NCBI RefSeq assembly: GCF_000469505.1
Contig: NZ_KI272839.1
Coordinates: 1 to 34,345, forward strand
Reading direction: 5' to 3'
Source of the DNA: Leptotrichia sp. oral taxon 215 str. W9775
GTDB taxonomy: Bacteria > Fusobacteriota > Fusobacteriia > Fusobacteriales > Leptotrichiaceae
DNA: 34,345 nt
Part shown: piece by piece, positions 23,294 through 32,182 of the stretch
Layout: the number at the start of each line of letters is the position of its first letter
Numbering within the stretch: the first letter of the stretch is position 1
Position numbers and translations under genes: made by a program
The notes under the pieces: generated by a model
Databases searched by the model: none
Seen by the model: only the letters and a program-made list of their open reading frames with translations
What the model was told of the DNA's origin: nothing

Positions 23294-26203
23294 GTGTTAG
23301 AACAAGATATTAGATTTTTAGCTGAAGAATTAGAAAAAGGAAAATTAGTAGTTTTTGTTGGAGCAGGAGTTTCTAAAAATAGTGGATTGCCAGAATGGGA
23401 AGAATTAATAAAAAATTATGCTGATTATAGAGGAATAAAAGAATTTACATCAAAACAATTTTTAACTATACCAGAAGAAGTTTTTGAAAGATATGGTAGT
23501 TTGAAATATTATGAAATTGCAGAAAAAAGATTTTCTGGAAAATATGTTCCCAATTCTATTCATAGAATTTTAAAAAAAATGAAATTGACTTATATAATTA
23601 CAACAAATTATGATACATTAATTGAAGATGAAATAAAAAATTTACAAATTGTAAGTAAAGATGAAGATTTACCGTACACTAATTCTAATAAAATGCTTAT
23701 AAAAATGCATGGTGATTTTGAAAATAAAAATATAGTTTTGAAGCAAAGTGATTATGATAATTATGAAAAAAATTTTCAATTAATTTCAACTCTTGTAAAA
23801 GGTTTATTTACAACAAATACAGTACTATTTATAGGTTATTCATACAGTGATACAAATGTGCAACAAATTATGAATTGGATAAAAGAAATTTTGAAAGAGA
23901 AAACTAGAAAAGCATTTCTTGTTGAATTTACAAACGAAGATAGTAAAGAGGAAGAAAATGGTGAACAGATAAATAAAATTTCATTAAAACTTTTGAATGA
24001 TAATAACGACGAAGTACTATATGAAAATAAAAAAGAAAGATTTAATAATAATTATGAGAAAACTCTAACTAAATTTTTATCGAATATTTATAATGAAAAA
24101 GAGAAAGTGAAGCAAGAAAAAATTTTTGAAATATATATAAATTTAAATTATTTAACAGAGCACAATTGGAAAAAACTTAATAAATATTCTGAAATTCGTA
24201 TAGATGAAGATTGGAAAAGAATTTTATGTACAAGATTAGAGTTTAAAGATATAGAAAAATATGAAGAGATACTTTTTAAATCAAGGATAAAAAAAATTCT
24301 TCAGAGGATAAATAGAAATGAAAAAGAAATATTAATTCCTTTTTCTGAAAAAGGAATTACTCCTAAGAGAAAAGAACAAAAAAATATTTTAGAAGAAAAA
24401 ATAGAAGTAGAAGAAAAATTTTTAAAAATAATTTGTGATTATGATTACAAAAATTTTCAGAATTTAGTAGAAGAATACAAAGAAAATAACAATATTAACA
24501 AATATGTAATTGTACATGGATATTTATTTTTTAAAAAAATAAATAAAGCAAAAGAAACAATAAAAAGTATGATAGAAGAAAAAGAAAATGTTAATAGTAA
24601 AAATGAAAAATTAGTTTGGGATAACTTTATATTGAGTATTATTGAATTTATGGAAATAACACATGCAGAAGAAAATTTAAATAAAACTTTTGAAAGTATA
24701 GAAGAAAGTTTGGAAGATAGGTATTTTGAATATTTTAAATATGAAACAGAACTTTTTAATGAAATATTTAAATATTCAACTTTAGAAGCTTTAAATAAGA
24801 AAATGAACAAATTATTTGATAAAGTAAGAAAAGGGAAAAGTACTTCATATGTAATGGGAATACCTCCGTCATACAAAGCTATAATTTTGTCAAGAGATTT
24901 ATTTTATTTTTGTTCTTTAAATGGAATATTTGGAAATTCATTTTCTGATTATTCAGAATTTATGAAAAAGTACATTGAAATTTTACTTATGTCGTATACT
25001 AATAAGAATATTGAGGTCAAAAATCAGATGTTTAAAAACAGAAACCTTATAGAAGAATTTGAATATTTTGATTTTTTTATGATGTTAGAATTAAGTTACA
25101 GTGATTTGAAAAAATTATTTAATGAATATGAGATAAAAGATTTAAAATGTGAAAAAGAAATTTTCGATAAATTAATTGTATTACTCAAAAATATACTTGA
25201 TTGGATAATAGAGAATGACAACGAATTTATGGAAAAAATAGATACTTTAGAAAGTATTTTACTAATAATCTCAAAATTAGATTTAATAGAAACTCAGTTT
25301 GAAAAATTAGTTGATATAATATTAAACGATAAAAATAGCAATGTCTTTTTTGAAAATAATTATGCTTTGGAGGTAGCAGATAACTTTAGAGTTATAATTT
25401 GTAAAAATTTTAAAAATTTAAACAAAGAGTTTTTTGATAAGATATTGGAAAAGATTTTTTCAATTAATAGGAAAAGAATAGATGAAAATTTATTGCATCA
25501 CATTACATACTATTTTAATAAAAAAGAAATGCCAAAAATTTCAAAAAATGATAAAATAAAAAACTTTATTAATAAAAATAATTTAAAAATAAAAGGTTAT
25601 TTTTTAAGAATAATAGATGAAACATATTTTGAAGAGTTAAAAAATGAAATACTAAAAGAAATAAAAGAGACATTAGATATAGAAAGTTATAGCTTTTTAT
25701 TGAATCAAAAATTTATTGACTTTATTCCGGAAACAGAAGATAAAATACTGGAAGAATTAGATGAGATATTCCAGAAAAAAGATGATAATAAAGACTTAAA
25801 AATGGATACTTTAGTAAATTTGATATCTAAGCAGGAAAACATTTTAGATTTTTTATTAGTATCAGGTTTAAATAATAGATTACCGATTTCTTTTATAGAA
25901 AAATTAAAAAAATATAAAAACAAGGAATTTTTTAAATCATTGGAACAATATAAATCAGAGATATTATGGAAATACATATTGGATCAAGAAAATTTTGATT
26001 ATTCTGAATTTACGGAAAATGAATTAGAAAAATTTTCAAAAATAGAAATAAAAAAACTTTTAGAAAAAAATAATGAAAAATTAATAAAATTAGTGAGAGA
26101 ATATATTTTTTCTAAAATTAAGAAGAAAGATAATATTTCAAATAATAATATTGTAGAAGCCTATTTTGAGTGGGAGAGTGAAAAAAATGAAACTACAGAA
26201 TAA
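23294..26203 (+). CDS. SIR2-domain anti-phage effector with large C-terminal domain
   Basis: The 969-residue protein starts with a SIR2-like NAD-binding domain (about 1-205). Seen there: VVFVGAGVSKNSGLPEWEEL (GAGVS at 23-27), ITTNYDTL (Asn105, Asp107), KMHGDF (His139, the catalytic His position) and FIGYSYSDTN (181-186). These motifs mark the defence-type SIR2 enzymes, which degrade NAD+ to stop phage growth, rather than protein deacetylases. The remaining 760 residues are Lys/Glu/Ile/Asn-rich, apparently all helical, with no membrane segments or cysteine clusters; size and layout resemble DSR1/DSR2-type sirtuins, whose C-terminal domain senses phage proteins. The GTG start is supported by AAAGGGG at 6-nt spacing. 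The end overlaps the endonuclease gene by 17 nt. The base composition is more AT-rich than in flanking core genes, suggesting acquisition. NADase activity is inferred. Confidence 0.82.
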   Translation: MLEQDIRFLAEELEKGKLVVFVGAGVSKNSGLPEWEELIKNYADYRGIKEFTSKQFLTIPEEVFERYGSLKYYEIAEKRFSGKYVPNSIHRILKKMKLTYIITTNYDTLIEDEIKNLQIVSKDEDLPYTNSNKMLIKMHGDFENKNIVLKQSDYDNYEKNFQLISTLVKGLFTTNTVLFIGYSYSDTNVQQIMNWIKEILKEKTRKAFLVEFTNEDSKEEENGEQINKISLKLLNDNNDEVLYENKKERFNNNYEKTLTKFLSNIYNEKEKVKQEKIFEIYINLNYLTEHNWKKLNKYSEIRIDEDWKRILCTRLEFKDIEKYEEILFKSRIKKILQRINRNEKEILIPFSEKGITPKRKEQKNILEEKIEVEEKFLKIICDYDYKNFQNLVEEYKENNNINKYVIVHGYLFFKKINKAKETIKSMIEEKENVNSKNEKLVWDNFILSIIEFMEITHAEENLNKTFESIEESLEDRYFEYFKYETELFNEIFKYSTLEALNKKMNKLFDKVRKGKSTSYVMGIPPSYKAIILSRDLFYFCSLNGIFGNSFSDYSEFMKKYIEILLMSYTNKNIEVKNQMFKNRNLIEEFEYFDFFMMLELSYSDLKKLFNEYEIKDLKCEKEIFDKLIVLLKNILDWIIENDNEFMEKIDTLESILLIISKLDLIETQFEKLVDIILNDKNSNVFFENNYALEVADNFRVIICKNFKNLNKEFFDKILEKIFSINRKRIDENLLHHITYYFNKKEMPKISKNDKIKNFINKNNLKIKGYFLRIIDETYFEELKNEILKEIKETLDIESYSFLLNQKFIDFIPETEDKILEELDEIFQKKDDNKDLKMDTLVNLISKQENILDFLLVSGLNNRLPISFIEKLKKYKNKEFFKSLEQYKSEILWKYILDQENFDYSEFTENELEKFSKIEIKKLLEKNNEKLIKLVREYIFSKIKKKDNISNNNIVEAYFEWESEKNETTE

Positions 26204-28262
26204 AGATTCTGTAATGAATTTAGGAGATACAAGTTTTAGAAGAAAAAATTTGTTAGATGATTATAAAGTGATGTTACAGGGAATTACAGAACAATTGGAA
26301 GAATGGAATACAAATAATAGTTCACAAATGAATTTTTATCAATATGTTGCAAAAAGTGGACTAATAAATGATACTTTTTATAGTGATTATTATTCTTTTA
26401 TATCTGATAAATTTAAAGAAAGTATTTTTGAAAAATATAAAGAAAAAAAAGAAGTTGAAAATTATGAAAGTTTGATGGAATATTTTGTTTTAGAACAGAA
26501 AAAAAGAGGAAGAACTTATACAAATGCACTTGTAAAAATAGGACTTATAGATGAAAAAAGAAAAATAACAGCAGTTGGAGAAGCGTTGTTAGATGGAGAT
26601 ACAAAACAGGATGACATTGAAAAATTGTTTAATCTATCAGCAGACAATATTATTTTTTTAAGACAATTATTGAAATTAAGAGTTTATGAATCTGAAGGAG
26701 AAAATTATATTTATCCATTTAGAATGGGGGTATATTTGCTTAACAAATTTGATGATATCCCTCAAAAAGAATTTTGTACGATTTTATCTTTAATCAGAGC
26801 TGGTAAAACAGATGAAGAATATAGAGAAATATTAGATAAATATAAATTAGTAAAAAATAAAAATATGAGTTTTGGTGAATATGTTGCAAGATATATACAA
26901 GAAGAAACTTTAGAAATAAAATTTGAAGAAAAGAATAGAATTTCAAAAGAAAAATTTGAAAAGTATTTTTTAAATAGAAAAAGCAAAGATAAAATAGAAG
27001 ATTATTTTGAATTTTATGAAATATCTTTAGATTTTTTTGAAAATAGGAATTTGGAAACATATAAAAAATTAGAAAAAATAAGTAAAAAAGGGAGTATAAA
27101 AAAAGCCTTTGGTTATAATAAAGTTCCATTTAAATTTTGTAAGACGTTAAAAGAATTTTTTGAAGAGAATAAAAAAACAATATTTAACACTGAAAATATT
27201 GAAGAGTTTAACAAGTTATTTTATGAATTATTTCGGAATTCTAAAAACTATGATTTAATTTTTGAATATAATGACATGACAATTAGAACTTTTAATCTTT
27301 CAGGGATAATAAGTTTTGAAAATGGGTTGGTAAATTTATCGTATAAATGGCTAAGTAAACATATTTTTTCAGAAATTATGGATATGCAGCTATGTAGCCA
27401 AATGAATGATGAAAAAAAAGAAATATTTCATAAAAATTTTTCATTAGTAGAAATCTTTAATTTATCAAATGAAAGAATTGTAAACTTTGAAAAAAAATTG
27501 AGAAGAGAAAATAATATTCCAGAAGAAATATCAGTTTTTGAATATTTTTCTGAAAAAATAGATAAGGATTTTGAGAAAAAATTAGAAGAAAGATTTTCAA
27601 ATAGTAAAGTTTGCAATATACTTGCTTTATTTAAAAATAGAGAAAATGATGAAAAGATTTCAAAAGAAGTTACAGATAATGCGAAAATTCCTACAATTTT
27701 TGAATATATACTGGCAATAGCCTGGCATAGGATTTCTAATAAAGAATTTAATTTGAAGAAAAGTTTGAAATTATCTCTTGATGGAGATGGATTTCCACTT
27801 TCACATGCTCCAGGTGGTGATGGCGATATAATTGCAGAATATTCAGACTTTGATGTTATGTTAGAAGCAACATTAATGGACAAAAATACTCAAAAAAGAG
27901 GAGAACTTGAGCCTGTAATACGCCATACAACGAATTTGACAATAAAAAATATGGAAGAAAATAAGAAAACATACACTTTTTTTGTTGCAAACGAATTAGA
28001 TGCAAATGTGATTAATATTTTTAGAGCAACTTCACAAATTCAACTTCAATCAACACAAGACAGAGAAAAATATACAAATGGGATAAAAATTTATTCTTTA
28101 ACAATAGATAAGATAATTTATTTACTCGAAAATAATATAAATTATAAATGTTTTCTAAATAAAGTTTTTGAAAATTATAGCAAAGTAGAATTTATATGCA
28201 ATAACTGGTACGAAGAAATATGGAATAACTCTATAGAAGGTGAAAATATTGGAAAAGTTTAA
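26187..28262 (+). CDS. AlwI-family type IIS restriction endonuclease
   Basis: A 691-residue protein of the AlwI family, which includes enzymes reading GGATC or GAGTC and cutting outside the site, and their nicking relatives. The N-terminal part has LGDTSFRRKNLLDDY, then winged-helix-like recognition regions. The nuclease core lies at about 500-585: Glu506 in FEYILAIAWHRIS, Asp547 in APGGDGDIIAEY, Glu560 in LEATLM, Glu573 and His580 in the GELEPVIRH stretch. The D-x12-E-x12-E-x6-H spacing agrees with the family's catalytic set as I remember it, so the enzyme looks intact. An in-frame TTG at 26166 exists, but GGGAGAG (26172-26178) fits the ATG at 26187. It overlaps both neighbours. The exact recognition site cannot be read from sequence. 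Confidence 0.85.
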   Translation: MKLQNKDSVMNLGDTSFRRKNLLDDYKVMLQGITEQLEEWNTNNSSQMNFYQYVAKSGLINDTFYSDYYSFISDKFKESIFEKYKEKKEVENYESLMEYFVLEQKKRGRTYTNALVKIGLIDEKRKITAVGEALLDGDTKQDDIEKLFNLSADNIIFLRQLLKLRVYESEGENYIYPFRMGVYLLNKFDDIPQKEFCTILSLIRAGKTDEEYREILDKYKLVKNKNMSFGEYVARYIQEETLEIKFEEKNRISKEKFEKYFLNRKSKDKIEDYFEFYEISLDFFENRNLETYKKLEKISKKGSIKKAFGYNKVPFKFCKTLKEFFEENKKTIFNTENIEEFNKLFYELFRNSKNYDLIFEYNDMTIRTFNLSGIISFENGLVNLSYKWLSKHIFSEIMDMQLCSQMNDEKKEIFHKNFSLVEIFNLSNERIVNFEKKLRRENNIPEEISVFEYFSEKIDKDFEKKLEERFSNSKVCNILALFKNRENDEKISKEVTDNAKIPTIFEYILAIAWHRISNKEFNLKKSLKLSLDGDGFPLSHAPGGDGDIIAEYSDFDVMLEATLMDKNTQKRGELEPVIRHTTNLTIKNMEENKKTYTFFVANELDANVINIFRATSQIQLQSTQDREKYTNGIKIYSLTIDKIIYLLENNINYKCFLNKVFENYSKVEFICNNWYEEIWNNSIEGENIGKV

Positions 28263-30264
28263 AATATACAATAGGAGATATCTAGGAAGTAAATATAAAT
28301 TATTGGAATTTATTGAAAAAATAGTACAGGAGCATACAAAAAAATGTAAAATATTTTTAGATTTGTTTGCAGGAACAGGAGTTGTGGCAGATTACTTTAA
28401 CAAAAAATATGATGTTGTGCTAAATGATTTGTTGAGATGTAATTACATTTCATATGAATGCTTTTTTTCAGATTTGGAGTATAGTGAGAAAAAAGTAACA
28501 GATATAATAGAAAAATATAATAAAAAAAATGTAAAAAAGGAAAATTATTACTCTAAAAATTTTAAAAATACATATTTAAATGAAAAAAATCTAAAAAAAG
28601 TTGGATTCGTAAGAGATGATATTGATAATTTGTTTGAGAAAAAATTAATAAATAAACGAGAGAGAGCAATATTAATAACATCTCTAGTTTATGCTGTTGA
28701 TAAGATAGCAAATACAGTAGGACACTATGATGCTTATAGAAAAAATGGAGATTTAGAAAAAGAATTAATTTTGAAATTACCTCAAATTGAAAATGAAAAT
28801 AATAAAAATAACAAAATTTTTTGTATGGATGCAAATGAGTTAGTAAAAAAAATTAAAGCAGATATTGTATACATTGATCCACCATATAATTCAAGGCAAT
28901 ATAGTGATGCCTATCATTTTTTAGAAAATATAGCAACAAATAATAAACCTGAGGTTTTTGGAGTTGCAAAAAAAATGGATAGAACTCATATAAAAAGTAA
29001 ATATTGTTTATCAAATGCTAAAGAAACATTAGAAGAGCTGGTTGAAAATATTGAGGCAAAATATATTCTTTTTTCATATAATAATACTCAGCAAAAAGCT
29101 AATTCCCGTTCAAATGGAAGAATTAGTGATGATGAAATTTTAGAGATATTAAAATCTAAAGGAGAAGTGGTTGTATTTGAAAAAGATTTTAATCCGTTTA
29201 CAGTAGGAAAGACAAATATTGAAAATCATAGTGAAAGAATCTTTTTTTGTAAGGTAAAAAAAGCTAAAAAAAACATTATAAATAACCTAACAGAAGAAAA
29301 CATAGTAGCAGAAGAAAATCAACTTTTTATAATAGAAAATACAAAGAAAAATATAGTTCAGTCACCACTTAATTATACAGGCGGAAAATTCAGATTATTG
29401 AAACAGATTTTTGAAAAAATACCGAAAGATATTGATATTTTTTATGATATTTTTTGTGGCGGTTTTAATGTGGGAGCAAATTTTAATGCAAAGAAAATAA
29501 TTGGGATTGATAAAAATAAGGAATTAATAAAATTACTTAAGTTTTTGAAAAAACAGAATTACGAAAAGTTGGAAAAAAAAATTGAAGAAAAAATAGAGTA
29601 TTATGACTTAAGTAATTCCTTTAAAAATGGCTATGAATATTATGGGTGTAATTCTTATGATGGTTTAGGAAAATACAATAAAGAAAAATTTTTGAGATTA
29701 AGAGAAGATTATAATAGTCAAAAAAAGGAAATATTATTTTTATTGTTAATATTTTATTCTTTTAATAATCAAATCAGATTTAATAAAAGAAATGAATTTA
29801 ATTTACCAGTAGGAAAAAGAGATTTTAATTCTAAATTACGAAAAAAATTGAAAAATTTTATTTATAATCTTCAATTAGTTGAAACTGAATTTGAAAGTAT
29901 AGATTTTCGTGATATAGATTTAAAAAAAATTAATCAAAAAAATACTTTCTTTTATCTTGATCCACCTTATTTATTAGGACAAGCAAGTTATAATGAAAAT
30001 AATTTGTGGACTGAAAACGATGAGAAAGACTTGCTAAGATTTTTAGAACGATGTAATAGAAAGAAAATTAAATTTGCTCTTTCAAATGTCATGGAACATA
30101 AAGGAAATGAGAATAGAATTTTAAAGGACTGGAGTTCAAAAAATAATTTTTTTGTAAACTATCTTGATTTTAATTATTACAATTCAAATTATCAGATAAA
30201 AAGGAAAAATACTGTTACAAAAGAAGTTTTAATTACAAATTTTAATATTCAATTTGAAAAATAG
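28249..30264 (+). CDS. fused two-domain DNA adenine methyltransferase (type IIS)
   Basis: A 671-residue protein made of two D12/Dam-class N6-adenine methyltransferases. Unit 1: NRRYLGSKYKLLE (motif X), LDLFAGTG (about 37-44, SAM binding) and DPPYNSRQY (about 210, catalytic). Unit 2: NYTGGKFRLLKQIF (about 375), DIFCGGFNVG, an RFNKRNEFNLPVGKR target-recognition segment and DPPYLLGQ (about 571). Two units are needed because an asymmetric site has different strands to protect; M.FokI is built the same way. It must guard host DNA against the upstream endonuclease. The frame is open from GTG 28240, but AGAAGG (28235-28240) overlaps that codon and sits 8 nt before TTG 28249, which is chosen. The gene overlaps the endonuclease by 14 nt. 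Confidence 0.87.
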   Translation: MEKFKIYNRRYLGSKYKLLEFIEKIVQEHTKKCKIFLDLFAGTGVVADYFNKKYDVVLNDLLRCNYISYECFFSDLEYSEKKVTDIIEKYNKKNVKKENYYSKNFKNTYLNEKNLKKVGFVRDDIDNLFEKKLINKRERAILITSLVYAVDKIANTVGHYDAYRKNGDLEKELILKLPQIENENNKNNKIFCMDANELVKKIKADIVYIDPPYNSRQYSDAYHFLENIATNNKPEVFGVAKKMDRTHIKSKYCLSNAKETLEELVENIEAKYILFSYNNTQQKANSRSNGRISDDEILEILKSKGEVVVFEKDFNPFTVGKTNIENHSERIFFCKVKKAKKNIINNLTEENIVAEENQLFIIENTKKNIVQSPLNYTGGKFRLLKQIFEKIPKDIDIFYDIFCGGFNVGANFNAKKIIGIDKNKELIKLLKFLKKQNYEKLEKKIEEKIEYYDLSNSFKNGYEYYGCNSYDGLGKYNKEKFLRLREDYNSQKKEILFLLLIFYSFNNQIRFNKRNEFNLPVGKRDFNSKLRKKLKNFIYNLQLVETEFESIDFRDIDLKKINQKNTFFYLDPPYLLGQASYNENNLWTENDEKDLLRFLERCNRKKIKFALSNVMEHKGNENRILKDWSSKNNFFVNYLDFNYYNSNYQIKRKNTVTKEVLITNFNIQFEK

Positions 30265-30280
30265 AAAGGAAGTCATTAAA

Positions 30281-30922
30281 ATGAAAAAGAAATTATTAAT
30301 TTTATTGTTAATCTTAGGTACTATGAGTATTTTGGAAGGGAAGGCAAATAATAAGAAAGATTGTTATATTCCAAAAGGAGAGCTGGGATGTGTAACGGAT
30401 ATGTCCACACCGGAGGGAATGAAAAAAGCTATGGAAATTGGAACAAGAAAGGATGAAGTATATAAAGCGGCACAGGTATATTTTAATAAAGGACGTTTTG
30501 GTAATGAACAAGTAGGATTTATAGCTTATCCAAAAGGAAACTGGGCTCTTTTTTATGATCCTGATGCTTCACTTTCAGCATTTCAGATAGCAAATGGGAC
30601 GGATATTTATACACTGGATGCCATCAGGATAGCAACTAAACAGGGAAAGACAGATTCACAGATTGCAACGGAAATTATTAATAACTTATATATTGGATAT
30701 AAAGGGGCAGGACATCCTGAATCAGGTCTTGTAAGGAAAAGCGTTGTAATAAATGGATACAAAGGGGAACAGCTTACAGTTAAAAATATTTCAGGGCTCT
30801 CTCTTATATCAAACGTAATAGTTACAGGAAATAAAATATATTTTATTTCTGTTGAAGGGGTTCCTTCACATGTTGGAGAAATGATGAAATGGGTAACTAA
30901 TTCATGGAATCCTTATAAATAA
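30281..30922 (+). CDS. secreted/periplasmic protein of unknown function
   Basis: The 213-residue product begins MKKKLLILLLILGTMSILEG followed by KA-NN, a Sec signal peptide with likely cleavage at about residue 22. There is no lipobox. The mature part has two cysteines (CYIPKGELGC), a segment MSTPEGMKKAMEIGTRKDEV and a strand-rich C-terminal half resembling small PsbP-like or lipoprotein-like beta domains (IGYKGAGHPESGLVRKSVVI, then YFISVEGVP). I do not recognise a named family. A frame is open from 30254, inside the methyltransferase, but the GAAAGGAAG SD serves ATG 30281. Base composition is closer to the core genes than to the preceding operon, so this is likely the right border of the defence insertion. 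Confidence 0.75.
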   Translation: MKKKLLILLLILGTMSILEGKANNKKDCYIPKGELGCVTDMSTPEGMKKAMEIGTRKDEVYKAAQVYFNKGRFGNEQVGFIAYPKGNWALFYDPDASLSAFQIANGTDIYTLDAIRIATKQGKTDSQIATEIINNLYIGYKGAGHPESGLVRKSVVINGYKGEQLTVKNISGLSLISNVIVTGNKIYFISVEGVPSHVGEMMKWVTNSWNPYK

Positions 30923-31004
30923 GAAAAATATATTTTATTTATCGTAGGATATAAAAAATATATAAAAAATATAACTCTATTTTACGGTAAATATGACAAA
31001 ATCC

Positions 31005-31033
31005 TTGACATAAGGGCTTAAATATTATAAAAT
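31005..31033 (+). promoter_or_regulatory. promoter of the str operon
   Basis: A perfect TTGACA -35 (31005-31010), a 17-bp spacer and TAAAAT (31028-31033). It is the strongest -35 seen in the window, fitting a highly expressed ribosomal operon. Confidence 0.8.
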
Positions 31034-31068
31034 AGACAAGTTATAACTCATAAACTAAGTGCAGAAGA

Positions 31069-31094
31069 ATATGTAACGTCGTTACATATTTTTT
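31069..31094 (+). terminator. attenuator-like terminator in the rpsL leader
   Basis: ATATGTAAC (31069-31077) and GTTACATAT (31081-31089) form a perfect 9-bp stem with a 3-base loop, followed by a T tract to 31094. It lies about 30 bases after the expected transcription start and 150 bases before rpsL, so it must be read through or be regulated for the operon to be expressed. Confidence 0.6.
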
Positions 31095-31245
31095 AGAGTG
31101 AATTTAGAGTAAGCCGTTATATCTGAAATAGATATGCAGTGTGTCTGAATTCAGGACACAGGCTGAAGCAAATGAGCTTTTTAAAAGTTTTAGTTTATAA
31201 AAATAACACAGAAAATCATAATACGAAAAATTGGAAGGAGGAAAT

Positions 31246-31632
31246 ATGCCTACTATTAATCAGCTAGTAAGATTTGGTAGAAGCACATCTGAAAAAAAGA
31301 AAAAATCACCTGCATTGAAAGGTAACCCACAAAAAAGAGGAGTATGTGTAAGAGTATATACTACTACACCTAAGAAACCAAACTCAGCCTTAAGAAAGGT
31401 GGCAAGGGTTAAACTGGTAAACGGAATTGAAGTTACAGCTTACATTCCTGGAATTGGGCACAACTTACAAGAACACAGTATCGTTCTTATAAGAGGAGGA
31501 AGAACAAAAGATTTGCCTGGGGTTAGATATAAAATAATCAGAGGAGCTCTGGATACAGCTGGAGTTGTTAACAGAAAACAAGGTAGATCAAGATACGGAA
31601 CTAAAAAACCTGCGGCAGCAAGTGCAAACTAA
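31246..31632 (+). CDS. rpsL: 30S ribosomal protein S12
   Basis: S12 lies at the decoding centre of the 30S subunit. The 128 residues carry the universally conserved segments MPTINQLVRFGR, TTTPKKPNSALRKVARV, YIPGIGHNLQEHS and GRTKDLPGVRYKIIRG. The two lysines where streptomycin-resistance changes usually fall (in TPKKPNS and GRTKDLPG) are wild type. A frame is open from 31231; the AAGGAGG SD fits ATG 31246. It is the first gene of rpsL-rpsG-fusA-tuf. Confidence 0.98.
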   Translation: MPTINQLVRFGRSTSEKKKKSPALKGNPQKRGVCVRVYTTTPKKPNSALRKVARVKLVNGIEVTAYIPGIGHNLQEHSIVLIRGGRTKDLPGVRYKIIRGALDTAGVVNRKQGRSRYGTKKPAAASAN

Positions 31633-31660
31633 AATTTTTAAAAAGTAAGGAGGACAAATA

Positions 31661-32131
31661 GTGTCAAGAAGAAGAAAAGCAGAGAAAAGAGATGTTTTAC
31701 CTGATTCTCAATATAATGATAAAGTAGTAACTAAATTCATAAACGGATTAATGATAGACGGAAAGAAATCAATAGCTGAAAATATTTTCTATACAGCATT
31801 GGATCAAATTAAGGAAGAAACTCAAGAAGAAGGAATTGAAGTTTTCAGAAGAGCAATGGAAAATGTAAGACCTCAGCTTGAAGTTAGATCAAGAAGAATC
31901 GGAGGGGCTACTTACCAAGTACCGGTTGAAGTAAGAAAAGAAAGACAACAGGCATTGGCTATAAGATGGCTTGTAAGATATACAAGAGAAAGAAAAGAAT
32001 ACGGAATGATAAACAAGTTGAAAAAAGAACTGATTGCTGCGGCAAACAACGAAGGTGGATCAGTTAAGAAGAAAGACGATACATATAAAATGGCAGAAGC
32101 TAACAGAGCGTTTGCACATTACAAATGGTAA
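31661..32131 (+). CDS. rpsG: 30S ribosomal protein S7
   Basis: S7 nucleates assembly of the 30S head and contacts E-site tRNA. The 156 residues match the family: MSRRRKAEKRDVLPDSQYND, VVTKFINGLMIDGKKSIAE, NVRPQLEVRSRRIGGATYQVP, and EANRAFAHYKW at the end. The start is GTG with an AAGGAGG SD. In many bacteria S7 represses this operon by binding the rpsL-rpsG spacer; here the spacer is only 28 bases with no evident structure. Confidence 0.98.
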   Translation: MSRRRKAEKRDVLPDSQYNDKVVTKFINGLMIDGKKSIAENIFYTALDQIKEETQEEGIEVFRRAMENVRPQLEVRSRRIGGATYQVPVEVRKERQQALAIRWLVRYTRERKEYGMINKLKKELIAAANNEGGSVKKKDDTYKMAEANRAFAHYKW

Positions 32132-32182
32132 TTTATTAGCGTTGACAGTAAGTTTTTGAGTTAAGAAGGAGGAAAAAAAAGA

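Larger units (their letters stand above)
30923..31245 (+). other. str-operon leader region
   Basis: The 323 bases before rpsL hold no gene. They contain the promoter at 31005-31033, a terminator-type hairpin at 31069-31094, a hairpin ATATCT (31119-31124) / AGATAT (31130-31135), a hairpin GTGTCTG (31141-31147) / CAGGACAC (31152-31159, one bulged base), and the rpsL SD. The first 80 bases are plain AT-rich sequence. Confidence 0.7.

Noticed and set aside
28240..28242. GTG as start of the methyltransferase
   Set aside because: The SD AGAAGG overlaps the GTG itself; the TTG at 28249 has correct spacing. Both give nearly the same protein.
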